Of a stretch of DNA of 32,083 nucleotides, positions 7,641 through 15,147 are shown one piece after another; position 1 is the stretch's first letter, and each line of letters opens with the position of its first letter. The DNA lies in contig SAQR01000063.1 in the NCBI GenBank assembly GCA_004020365.1, positions 1 through 32,083 of the forward strand. Reading direction: 5' to 3'. This DNA comes from Mesorhizobium sp. (GTDB lineage: Bacteria > Pseudomonadota > Alphaproteobacteria > Rhizobiales > Rhizobiaceae). The notes below the pieces were generated by a model. It had not been told where the DNA came from, searched no databases, and saw only the letters and a program-made list of their open reading frames with translations. The translations under genes and the position numbers were made by a program.

Positions 7641-8531
7641 CTAGGGATATGCCAGCGGTTTGAGCGCTCGAAGCTTTTTTGTGACGATCGCGGTGAGGCT
7701 ATCCGCAAGGCGAAGTGGCGCAGCGGGCGAACACGTTAGAACAAGCGCGGTGTCCCCAAGGCGTGGAAGGGTTGCATCCGGCAACTGCCTGACCCGGTTG
7801 GTAATTGCACATTGCGGCAGGACACCGACAGCGAAACCTGCCGAGATGGCCGCCCGAATGCCAGCGACGCTTTCGCTGGTGCAGACGATCTCGTAATCCA
7901 GATCTGCTTTTTGCAGCAGATCGATGCAGCGTTCCCGCCACCAACATGTTCGATCAAACAGCGCGACAGGCAGCGGACGACGGTGCTCGAGCTCATGGAA
8001 AGCCGACCCGGCCCAAATGGCGGCTTCACGGTGAACGACGATATCGTCTGCCGAGACATTCTCGGGAGCATGCAGTGCAATATCCAGTTCGTCAGCCGCG
8101 AGCGCGGCCGGAAACTCCACGCTCGGGCCGCAGCGCAAGAGGATGCGAGCGCCGGGCTGCTCTTGCGAGAAATCGGCCAGGATCGCGGGAAGCAGGGTAT
8201 CGCTGTATTCTTCGGGTATGCCGAGGCGGATTTCGGCTTTGGTATCCGGCGTTCGCATGGCAATGACCGCCTGATCGAGGACTTCAACGACTTGGCGTGC
8301 GATCGGCAGCAATTGTTCGCCGCGTGCCGTGAGGGAAACGCCGCGTCCATGTCTATCGAACAACTGGTGCGCCACGATTTCTTCGAGCTTTTGCACCTGA
8401 AGGCTGACGGCGGATTGCGTCCGAAGCAGACGCGCCGCGCCGCCACTGACGCTGCCGGCCTTGGCGACAGCCAGGAAGCTGCGCAGCAGGTCGCTATCAA
8501 GCTGGGGAAGCAAGATATCGTCTTGGCTCAT
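7641..8531 (-). CDS. LysR-family transcriptional regulator
   Basis: A 296-residue LysR-type regulator of normal length. The winged HTH is at residues about 11-68: LLRSFLAVAKAGSVSGGAARL, then QSAVSLQVQKLEE, then LFDRHGRGVSLTARGEQLL. The effector-binding domain begins near residue 95 (KAEIRLGIPEEYSDTLLPAI). It is divergent from the permease gene with 73 bases between the start codons, the usual LysR layout in which the regulator controls its divergent neighbour and itself. It lies in the repeat-flanked cargo. The effector is unknown; a substrate of the permease is the natural guess. Confidence 0.93.
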   Translation of the reverse strand: MSQDDILLPQLDSDLLRSFLAVAKAGSVSGGAARLLRTQSAVSLQVQKLEEIVAHQLFDRHGRGVSLTARGEQLLPIARQVVEVLDQAVIAMRTPDTKAEIRLGIPEEYSDTLLPAILADFSQEQPGARILLRCGPSVEFPAALAADELDIALHAPENVSADDIVVHREAAIWAGSAFHELEHRRPLPVALFDRTCWWRERCIDLLQKADLDYEIVCTSESVAGIRAAISAGFAVGVLPQCAITNRVRQLPDATLPRLGDTALVLTCSPAAPLRLADSLTAIVTKKLRALKPLAYP

Positions 8532-8604
8532 ATCCGGTATTTATTCTATTCGTTTCTTCAATGGAAGTGTGCGTCGTAGACTGCGCTCTCAAAGGACGGC
8601 GGTC

Positions 8605-9624
8605 ATGAGCATTGCGCTTCCGAACGTGCAAAAGCCGATCATGTGGGTGTCGGTTGCTGTTCTGACAGTCGTTGCCACCCTTACGTGGCCGCAACGGGCA
8701 CAGGAGACGCTCCATTTTGTCTTGCAGAGCTTCCTGGATGTCGCGCCGACGATTGCAATTGGGCTAGTCATCTCGGCGTGGGTCGCGGCCAGCGGAGCGG
8801 CGATCATTACTGCACGGTGGTTCAAGGGTAGCCCTATCGCGACTGTTGTGATCGCATCAGGAATCGGCACTTTGACGCCTGTGTGCGGCGTTACGGTGCT
8901 GCCGCTTACGACCGGGTTTCTTGCATCCGGCGTTCCGCTTGCGCCCATCATGGCATTTTGGCTTTCCTCGCCTATTACCGGTCCGACAATGCTCATTGCG
9001 ACGTGGGCGCTGCTCGGTCCTGGATTCGCCATCGGAAAGATGCTTGCGGCCTTTGCGCTTGGAATCTTTTCCGGCGTGGTAACGGCTCTCCTCGTGCGCA
9101 CCCGGATGGTCCAGAACCCGTTACGGCCACAGCGATTTATGGATAATGGGCAGTGCGGCAAGTGCACGCCGACGGATTTCTCTTTCCAAATCTGGCGAGA
9201 GCCAGCTCGCATACGTGTGTTTAGAGCAAATCTTGTTTCCACAACAAGGATCGTTTTGGTCTGTTTACTGTTTGCTTTTTCGGCTGAGTTTCTGCTGCGC
9301 GACCTTCTACCGTCTCATCTCCTCACCACCTATGCTGGCGCGGAATCCCCTTACGCTATCCCGCTTGCGGTGCTGGTCGGTGCACCGATGTATCTCGATG
9401 GTCTTGCGGCATTGCCCTTGGTTCGTGGATTACTTGATCTCGGCATGTCGCCCGGCGCGGCAATGGCACTCCTCGTTTCAGGCGGCGCGGTCAGTATTTG
9501 GGGCGTCTTTGCCGTAGCCTTAGTCCTCAGGCCGTCAACCATCGCCCTGTTCGTGACCCTTGCCGTCATTGGCTCGCTGGTGATCGGATACGCTTTCGAT
9601 GCGATTTGGGCGTTGCTGCCGTAA
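8605..9624 (+). CDS. Permease of the ArsP/YraQ (COG0701-like) type
   Basis: A 339-residue polytopic membrane protein with about eight hydrophobic segments in two halves. The first half contains LTPVCGVTVLPLTTGFLASG followed by PIMAFWLSSPITGPTMLIAT. The second repeats the theme with PLAVLVGAPMYLDGLAALPL. This P-x-C-G and internal-repeat plan is typical of ArsP/YraQ permeases, some of which export organoarsenicals. A hydrophilic central loop carries a CGKC pair. The start has AAAGGA at 8591-8596; the longer ORF runs back into the LysR gene. Control by the divergent LysR regulator is likely. The substrate is unknown and family assignment rests on motif pattern only. The stop codon overlaps the start of the right direct repeat. 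Confidence 0.75.
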   Translation: MSIALPNVQKPIMWVSVAVLTVVATLTWPQRAQETLHFVLQSFLDVAPTIAIGLVISAWVAASGAAIITARWFKGSPIATVVIASGIGTLTPVCGVTVLPLTTGFLASGVPLAPIMAFWLSSPITGPTMLIATWALLGPGFAIGKMLAAFALGIFSGVVTALLVRTRMVQNPLRPQRFMDNGQCGKCTPTDFSFQIWREPARIRVFRANLVSTTRIVLVCLLFAFSAEFLLRDLLPSHLLTTYAGAESPYAIPLAVLVGAPMYLDGLAALPLVRGLLDLGMSPGAAMALLVSGGAVSIWGVFAVALVLRPSTIALFVTLAVIGSLVIGYAFDAIWALLP

Positions 9625-9727
9625 ATGACGGGCGGCCCGCGGCGTCACTGTCGAGCACACAGGTGCCCGTCCATGCGAGTTCAATCGAGGGTCGGGAGCG
9701 AAATACGCATTCGCCGGGCCGAGGCGA
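9624..9727. repeat. Direct repeat, right copy (104 bp)
   Basis: This is the partner of 6786-6901, starting at the last base of the permease stop codon. Between the copies lie the hypothetical, LysR and permease genes. Beyond it the sequence runs into the 3' end of the broken SnoaL-like gene. Confidence 0.88.
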
Positions 9728-9788
9728 CCGCCAGCCAAGCGATGAGGGCTAGCGTACCCGCGGTTACGCTGCGGGCCGCTGACTTCCG

Positions 9789-10247
9789 CTAGCCAACAAT
9801 TGGTTCGGCGGCAGCTTCTTCGAGGCCAGTTGCCGCCTGGGCGGCGAGACCGCGGGCCGCCGCTTGTGAATCGTAGAATTCCTCAAGAGCATAGACCTTG
9901 CCCCACCGCAGGGTGAATACGTGGAGGCCACTGTTGACGTAGGACGCGTCGCCGTTGAGCTGCGTTGCAGTGCCGTCCTACTGGGCAAATACGGTGGTAT
10001 GCCACGGCCAGCCCTTCACCCAGACGTGGTTGACCGTGAGATGGAGATTGGGCAGGACGCGGCCGAGGCGCTCAAACCAGCGGCGCACGGCTTGCTTGTC
10101 GTGGCGCTCACCACCAAGCGCGTGGGCGCCGGAAACACGGTGGTGGACATGCGGCACGAGTGCTTTCACCGCCTCATCCCAGCGATGGTTGTTGACATGG
10201 TCGAAGCTCTGCCGGATCGATTTCTCGACGATATGACTGTATAGCAT
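9789..10247 (-). pseudogene. SnoaL/NTF2-like protein with an in-frame amber codon
   Basis: The frame from 10247 to 9789 would encode 152 residues of an NTF2-fold (SnoaL-like) protein, a family that holds small hydrophobic ligands or acts as isomerase or cyclase. It starts MLYSHIVEKSIRQSFDHVNN with WDEAVKAL following, and has the late motif VFTLRWGKVYALEEFYD. Codon 90 (9978-9980) is TAG, in the context HTTVFAQ-stop-DGTATQLNGD. The frame continues cleanly past it to a second stop, so one base change has split the gene; relatives commonly have a Trp near this strand. It is divergent from the TetR gene at 10370 with the operator between. Whether the 89-residue fragment does anything is doubtful. 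Confidence 0.82.
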
Positions 10248-10369
10248 TTGACCTCTCCTCCAAACTTTCGATGACGTGATCCTGGGCACCGTGCGCAGTC
10301 AAATTAGATTGCGTTCGAATTCTATATCTGCTATAGATGTCGAACACAAGCTAATTAAGGAGGTCAACG
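10210..10369. repeat. Duplicated divergent SnoaL/TetR promoter region, copy 2
   Basis: This is the counterpart of bases 1-161. It keeps the same SnoaL-like start, ribosome sites and dyad with scattered substitutions. Confidence 0.9.
10304..10354. promoter_or_regulatory. Probable TetR operator, 51-bp imperfect dyad (copy 2)
   Basis: The arms are TTAGATTGCGTT (10304-10315) and AACACAAGCTAA (10343-10354), pairing at 10 of 12 positions. It has the same centre and spacing as 96-146. It sits between the start codons at 10247 and 10370 and overlaps the region where promoters for both genes are expected. Confidence 0.7.
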
Positions 10370-10948
10370 ATGCGTGTGAGTCGCGTTCAGGCGGCGGAAA
10401 ACCGCGAAACCGTGATCAATGTGGCAAGTCGGCTTTTTCGGGAGCGCGGCTTTGACGGCATCGGCCTCAAGGACCTGATGCAGGCTGCCGGGCTGACCCA
10501 GGGCGCCTTCTACAAGCAGTTCGCCTCCAAGGACGATCTGGCGGCGCACGCGTCGAGGCGGGCGATGGAGAGCGCCACGCTGCGCTGGTCGGCCGCGACT
10601 GCGGCAAAATCCGAGGATCCGCTTGGCGCAGTGATCGCATTCTACCTCAGCATGGACCATCGCGGAGAAAAGATGGACGGCTGCCCGATTGTCGCGCTCG
10701 GTTCGGATGCCGCCAGACAGGGCAGCGACGTGAAAGCGTCGTTCGAAGCCGGGATCAAGGAGCATCTCGAAATCCTCAGCCGTTTCATTGCTGACGCCAA
10801 TGGCGAGCAGCCCGACAAAAAGGCCATGGCCATTCTCTCGACGATGGTCGGCGCGCTGACGCTGTCTCGCGTTGTCAACGACCCGGACCTCGCCCAGGCC
10901 TTCCTGGACGAGGCGACCGAACAGGTTCGCGAAGCAGCCGGCGCTTGA
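10370..10948 (+). CDS. TetR/AcrR-family transcriptional regulator (paralogue 2)
   Basis: A 192-residue regulator whose first 60 residues differ from the 162-761 product at only a few sites (DLMQAAG against DMMEAAG), so both should read the same DNA sequence. The C-terminal third is more diverged (FIADANGEQPDKK, VVNDPDLAQAFLDEATEQV), hinting at different effectors or partners. The ribosome site AAGGAGGT is the same. It is followed after 47 bases by the FabF-like gene in the same direction, so the TetR gene, ketosynthase and dehydrogenase may share a transcript governed by the dyad. The ligand is unknown. Confidence 0.93.
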   Translation: MRVSRVQAAENRETVINVASRLFRERGFDGIGLKDLMQAAGLTQGAFYKQFASKDDLAAHASRRAMESATLRWSAATAAKSEDPLGAVIAFYLSMDHRGEKMDGCPIVALGSDAARQGSDVKASFEAGIKEHLEILSRFIADANGEQPDKKAMAILSTMVGALTLSRVVNDPDLAQAFLDEATEQVREAAGA

Positions 10949-10995
10949 ACGGCGTGCGCAGCGCCGGCGGCGCAACCAAATCGACAGGAGAACAG

Positions 10996-12273
10996 ATGCG
11001 ACGGATTGTTGTTACTGGCATGGGAGCGGTCACGCCCCTTGCTGCCGATGTCGAAGCGTCATGGTCGCGGCTCCTGGCCGGTCGCTCGGGCATCCGCAGG
11101 CTTCCGGACGATGTGGTGGCAGACCTGCCGGCGAAGATCGGCGGGGTGGTTCCCTCGCTGGAAGACGATCCGGACGCTGGTTTCGATCCGGATGCCGTCC
11201 TGGCGCCAAAAGACCAGCGCAAGGTAGACCGGTTCATCATCTTCGGGCTCGCCGCTGCACAAGAGGCCCTCGCGCAAGCAGGATGGGCGCCCGTCTCGGA
11301 AGCGGATCGCCTGCGCACGGCCACGATCATCGCCTCCGGCATCGGCGGTTTCCCCGCCATAACCGAGGCGGTGCGCACGGTCGACCAGCGCGGCGTCCGC
11401 CGCCTGTCGCCGTTTACGGTGCCGTCCTTCCTCGTAAACCTCGCGGCGGGCCACATCTCGATCCGCCATGGCTTCAAGGGGCCACTCGGCGCGCCGGTGA
11501 CGGCGTGCGCGGCCGGCATCCAGGCGATCGGCGATGCGGCTCGCCTCATCCGCGCCAACGAGGCCGATATCGCCGTGTGCGGCGGAACGGAAGCCTGCAT
11601 GAACATCGTCAGTCTCGGTGGTTTTGCTGCCGCACGCTCCCTTTCAACCGGCTTCAACTGGGCGCCGGCTCAGGCGTCACGGCCTTTCGACGTGTCGCGG
11701 GACGGCTTCGTCATGGGCGAAGGGGCCGGCATGCTGGTCATCGAGGAACTGAGCCACGCGCTGGCGCGCGGCGCGAAACCGCTTGCCGAGCTCGTCGGCT
11801 ACGGCACGACGGCGGATGCGCATCACGTCACCTCCGGTCCAGAGGATGGCGACGGGGCGCGCCGAGCCATGCAGATCGCGATTGCCCAAGCCGGCATTTC
11901 GCCGCGTGAGGTTCGCCACCTCAATGCGCACGCGACCTCGACGCCGGTCGGCGATCTCGGCGAAATCGCGGCGATCAAAACACTCTTCGGCGCAGATTCC
12001 ACCATCGCCGTCAGCGCAACGAAATCGGCGACCGGACACCTGCTCGGAGCCGCCGGCGGGCTTGGAGCCATCTTCGCAATCCTGGCGCTCAGGGATCAGG
12101 TGGCGCCGCCAACCCTCAATCTGAGCGCCCCGGATCCAGCCGGCGATGGCATCGACTTCGTCGCCAACCAAGCCCGGCCGATGGCAATGGACTACGCGAT
12201 ATCAAACGGCTTCGGCTTTGGCGGCGTCAACGCCAGCGCGCTATTCCGGCGCTGGACGGACGAGATCGCCTGA
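10996..12273 (+). CDS. fabF: Beta-ketoacyl-ACP synthase II (FabF-type ketosynthase)
   Basis: A 425-residue condensing enzyme that would extend acyl chains with malonyl-ACP. The catalytic triad is visible: Cys171 in APVTACAAGIQAIGD, His312 in LNAHATSTPVGD, and Lys343/His348 in SATKSATGHLLGAAGG. The C-terminal Gly-rich loop (SNGFGFGGVNAS) is also present. The length is normal for FabF. The start has CAGGAG 5 bases upstream. It sits between a TetR gene and a dehydrogenase gene, away from any fatty-acid synthesis cluster or acyl-carrier gene. It is therefore probably an accessory paralogue used under a specific stimulus, not the housekeeping FabF; the symbol is given on sequence type. Confidence 0.93.
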   Translation: MRRIVVTGMGAVTPLAADVEASWSRLLAGRSGIRRLPDDVVADLPAKIGGVVPSLEDDPDAGFDPDAVLAPKDQRKVDRFIIFGLAAAQEALAQAGWAPVSEADRLRTATIIASGIGGFPAITEAVRTVDQRGVRRLSPFTVPSFLVNLAAGHISIRHGFKGPLGAPVTACAAGIQAIGDAARLIRANEADIAVCGGTEACMNIVSLGGFAAARSLSTGFNWAPAQASRPFDVSRDGFVMGEGAGMLVIEELSHALARGAKPLAELVGYGTTADAHHVTSGPEDGDGARRAMQIAIAQAGISPREVRHLNAHATSTPVGDLGEIAAIKTLFGADSTIAVSATKSATGHLLGAAGGLGAIFAILALRDQVAPPTLNLSAPDPAGDGIDFVANQARPMAMDYAISNGFGFGGVNASALFRRWTDEIA

Positions 12274-12331
12274 CTCCGACCTTTCTTGCTTTGCATGCCA
12301 ATCCAAAATCAGTCCAACCCCAGAGAAAGAA

Positions 12332-13153
12332 ATGATCTCCATGAACAAGACCAATCCCGGCGTCGTCCTGGTGACGGGGGCGTCCTCCGGCATCGGGCGC
12401 GCGACGGCCATAGCTTTGCAAAGCGCCGGTTTCCGCGTGTTCGGCACCAGCCGTCGCGCAGCCAAAAACTCCGACGGCCTGACCATGCTGGCCTGTGACG
12501 TGACCGATGACGCGTCGGTGGCGAAACTGGTCGATGACGTGCTGGCCGAAACCGGGCGCATCGACCTGCTCGTCAACAATGCCGGCATGGGTCTGTTTGG
12601 TGGCGCGGAAGAGTCCTCAATGGCCCAGGCTCAGGCACTGTTCGAGGTGAACGTCTTCGGCGTGCTCCGCGTGACCAACGCGGTCCTGCCGATAATGCGC
12701 CGTCAAGGCAAGGGTAGAATCGTCAATTTGAGTTCGGTGCAGGGTTTCATCCCAGCTCCCTATTTCGCGCTTTATGCGTCGACCAAACATGCCATCGAAG
12801 GCTATTCCGAATCGCTCGACCATGAACTGCGCCCGTTCGGGATTCGCGTTGCATTGGTCGAACCCGCCTATACCCGCACGTCATTCGAAGACAATCTCGC
12901 CAAGCCGGATCAGTTGCTTGATATCTATGACGCTGCGCGCGCTGGCATGCAGGCAGTCGTGCGCAAAGCAATGGAAAAGGGCGATTCACCCGAAGTGGTA
13001 GCCAAGACGGTTTTGGCGGCTGCGACCGATCGCGCTCCGAAAAGGCGCTATGCGGCGGGAAAAATGGCGCGCCAGGTCAGTCTCCTGCGCCGTTTCGTCC
13101 CCGCATCCGCATTCGACAGGAGCCTGCGCAAGCAGAACGGGCTGCCGGCCTGA
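12332..13153 (+). CDS. Short-chain dehydrogenase/reductase (SDR, classical type)
   Basis: A 273-residue NAD(P)-dependent oxidoreductase. The cofactor motif is TGASSGIG (residues 15-22), the structural motif NNAG (82-85), and the catalytic residues are Ser134/135 (NLSSVQG), Tyr148 and Lys152 (YASTK). The Arg residues after the first beta strand (TSRRAAK) suggest NADPH preference. The C-terminal region (EPAYTRTSFEDN) resembles SDRs annotated as ketoacyl or steroid-type reductases. It lies 58 bases after the ketosynthase gene, so reduction of a ketoacyl product is a reasonable guess. The start is taken at the first ATG (12332), with a weak AGAGAAAG upstream; 12341 is possible. Confidence 0.92.
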   Translation: MISMNKTNPGVVLVTGASSGIGRATAIALQSAGFRVFGTSRRAAKNSDGLTMLACDVTDDASVAKLVDDVLAETGRIDLLVNNAGMGLFGGAEESSMAQAQALFEVNVFGVLRVTNAVLPIMRRQGKGRIVNLSSVQGFIPAPYFALYASTKHAIEGYSESLDHELRPFGIRVALVEPAYTRTSFEDNLAKPDQLLDIYDAARAGMQAVVRKAMEKGDSPEVVAKTVLAAATDRAPKRRYAAGKMARQVSLLRRFVPASAFDRSLRKQNGLPA

Positions 13154-13417
13154 CGACACCGACGACTCCGTGCAAATCGGAATCATCGGCCCTCGAAACG
13201 TCGGCGCCACATTGAGCCCAAACCTGACGCAATTGCTTTGGAGAACGCCCGGCGGTTGTTGGCGTTAGATAAGCGATATGTTATGTTGCAGTGCAAAAGA
13301 GCGGGGGCCACGTCCTTTCACGCCATAAGCAATCTGTATGTGCGACCCCCTGCAGACTGGTCGGTATCACTGAAACTCCCGGGCATGGGGTTCGGGCTTC
13401 GATGGGGACAAGGGGTA

Positions 13418-13618
13418 ATGCTTTACACGCTGGTTATGATGGTCTGCCTGACGGATGTGCCGCAGACCTGTGAAAAACGCGAACAGCTGGTGGACGGCCT
13501 GGCGATGCACCCCGGGACCGCATTCATGCAGGCGCAGCCGCTGGTAGCCCAGTGGATCGAAACGCATCCCGGTTATTTCGTGCAGCGCTGGCACGTGCTG
13601 CCCGGCCAGGGATCGTGA
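13418..13618 (+). CDS. Small protein of unknown function (66 residues)
   Basis: The start is placed at MLYTLVMMVCLTD, which has AAGGGG just upstream; a longer ORF to 13238 has no such site and a less natural N-terminus. The short N-terminal stretch is hydrophobic. Two Cys residues (VCLTDVPQTCEKRE) and a C-terminal half (AQPLVAQWIETHPGYFVQRW) resemble small hypothetical proteins I have seen in other alphaproteobacteria, but I cannot name the family. It converges on the unknown exported protein of the alcohol-transport operon, with 24 bases between the stops. Confidence 0.6.
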   Translation: MLYTLVMMVCLTDVPQTCEKREQLVDGLAMHPGTAFMQAQPLVAQWIETHPGYFVQRWHVLPGQGS

Positions 13619-13642
13619 GATCCGCTGCGGAGATAGAGGTTT

Positions 13643-14272
13643 CTACTTCTTCGCGGCGAGCGTTTCCGAGACGACCTTGGCCAATTGATAAAGCCGCTGC
13701 TCGATGATCGTCGGCACTTCACAGACGTAAGTCAGCGATTGGACGCGCTCGTTGAAAATTCGCGTTGCGAATTTCAGCTGCTCGGTTCGCCGTTCGATGT
13801 CGTCGGGATCCGCATCCGGCTTTGCCCGCAAGGCATCGACGTCGGAGGCTGCCTTGCGCAAGGCGGCGGCCATTTCGAGCTGCTTTCGGGCGTAACGGGA
13901 AATGCCTGAGATCACATGCGAACGCTCGGTGTCCATGTGATCGAACATACCTTGCACCAGCATCGCCATTTTCGGCGCCAGCTGCGCGGCCGGCAGCGAT
14001 GCGGCGAAATCCTTGATCTTCTTCTGGGCTTCGGCAATCGGCATCCGCCTTGCCGCCACCTCCTTGACCAGGCCGGAGACGGCAGGGTCCTTCGAATAAT
14101 CCTTCGCCGCTGGCGGAAGCTCCGGCCCGTTCCAGATCTGGCCGAGCGAGAGTTGCGGCACCTTGCGCTGTATGCAGGGCCAGTCCGGATCGGTATTCGC
14201 CGCCCTGGCGTTCACGCTCGGCGCGAGCATGGCAACCACAGCCAGGCTGCGAACAAGGCTCATTCGTGCCAT
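13643..14272 (-). CDS. Exported protein of unknown function, last gene of the PQQ/alcohol ABC operon
   Basis: A 209-residue protein with a signal peptide (MARMSLVRSLAVVAMLAPSVNARA). The mature part begins DPDWPCIQRKVPQLSLGQIW, followed by a mostly helical, charged region with coiled-coil character (AAALRKAASDVDALRAKPDA). There are two Cys, one near the mature N-terminus and one near the end (LTYVCEVP), which could form a disulphide. Its start overlaps the permease stop (TGATG), so it is translationally coupled to the transporter. A periplasmic partner of the ABC system is likely; no enzymatic motif is visible. Confidence 0.82.
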   Translation of the reverse strand: MARMSLVRSLAVVAMLAPSVNARAANTDPDWPCIQRKVPQLSLGQIWNGPELPPAAKDYSKDPAVSGLVKEVAARRMPIAEAQKKIKDFAASLPAAQLAPKMAMLVQGMFDHMDTERSHVISGISRYARKQLEMAAALRKAASDVDALRAKPDADPDDIERRTEQLKFATRIFNERVQSLTYVCEVPTIIEQRLYQLAKVVSETLAAKK

Positions 14273-15147
14273 CAGCCATTTCCTCCGGTGTCTTGTTTGC
14301 GGGTCACCAGGCCGCGCGAAGGGTCGTAGGCGATGATTGCGGCGGCAAGGAACAGAACGGTGCAGCCGGCGACGACGCCCAGCGACAGCCAGTTGACCTG
14401 GCCGTAGAAGGCGAAGCGGATCAGTTCGACGGCATAGGTGAACGGGTTGGCGAGGCAGATCTTGTGCAGCAGCGGGCTCGCCTCCTGGATGCGCCACAAC
14501 GGATAGAGCGCCGGCGAGGCGAAATAGCCGGGAAAGATGACGAAGTTCATGATGCCGGCGAAATTTTCGAGCTGCTTGATCATCGACGACAAAAGCATGC
14601 CGAGCGCGCAAAGCATCATGCCCGACAGGAACAGCGCCGGCAGCACCATGAGATAGCCGATCGGCGGCGCCTTGACGCCCCAGAACCAGGCAACGATCAG
14701 GAACGCATACACCTGCGCGATCGATACGGAGACGCCGGCGAGCATCTTCGACACCAGCAGGAACCAGCGCGGGAAGGGGCTGACCAAAAGGGTGCGCATG
14801 TTGCCCATCTCGCGGTCATAAACCATCGACAGCGAAGACTGCATGCCTGAGAACAGCAGGATCATGCCGCACAACCCCGGCGTGATGTAGACCTCGTAGA
14901 GCACGTAGGTCTTGTAGGGCGGGATGATCGACACGCCGAGCACCTGCCGGAATCCGGCGGCAAAAATGAACAGCCAGATGAGCGGCCGAACCAGCGAGGA
15001 TATGAAGCGCTCGCGCTGGTGCAGGAAGCGCAGGCACTCCCGCAGGACGACGCCCTTGAGGCAAATGAGATAATGGCGCAGGCCGAATTTCTCGAACTTC
15101 ACCGGAATGATGCCGGCGACCTTGTCGGGCATTGCCGGAGCGCTCAT
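14272..15147 (-). CDS. ABC transporter permease (ABC-2 type), PQQ/alcohol-associated
   Basis: A 291-residue inner-membrane protein with a cytoplasmic N-terminus and about six hydrophobic helices, beginning PLIWLFIFAAGFRQVL. The ABC-2 signature region YDREMGNMRTLLVSPFPRW precedes the middle helices. It matches in layout the permease of the ABC system that accompanies PQQ-dependent alcohol oxidation (the PedC-type family). The start overlaps the ATPase stop by four bases (ATGA), so the two are coupled. ABC-2 permeases are usually exporters, yet this operon also has a periplasmic binding protein. The transport direction and substrate are therefore unclear. Confidence 0.9.
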   Translation of the reverse strand: MSAPAMPDKVAGIIPVKFEKFGLRHYLICLKGVVLRECLRFLHQRERFISSLVRPLIWLFIFAAGFRQVLGVSIIPPYKTYVLYEVYITPGLCGMILLFSGMQSSLSMVYDREMGNMRTLLVSPFPRWFLLVSKMLAGVSVSIAQVYAFLIVAWFWGVKAPPIGYLMVLPALFLSGMMLCALGMLLSSMIKQLENFAGIMNFVIFPGYFASPALYPLWRIQEASPLLHKICLANPFTYAVELIRFAFYGQVNWLSLGVVAGCTVLFLAAAIIAYDPSRGLVTRKQDTGGNG

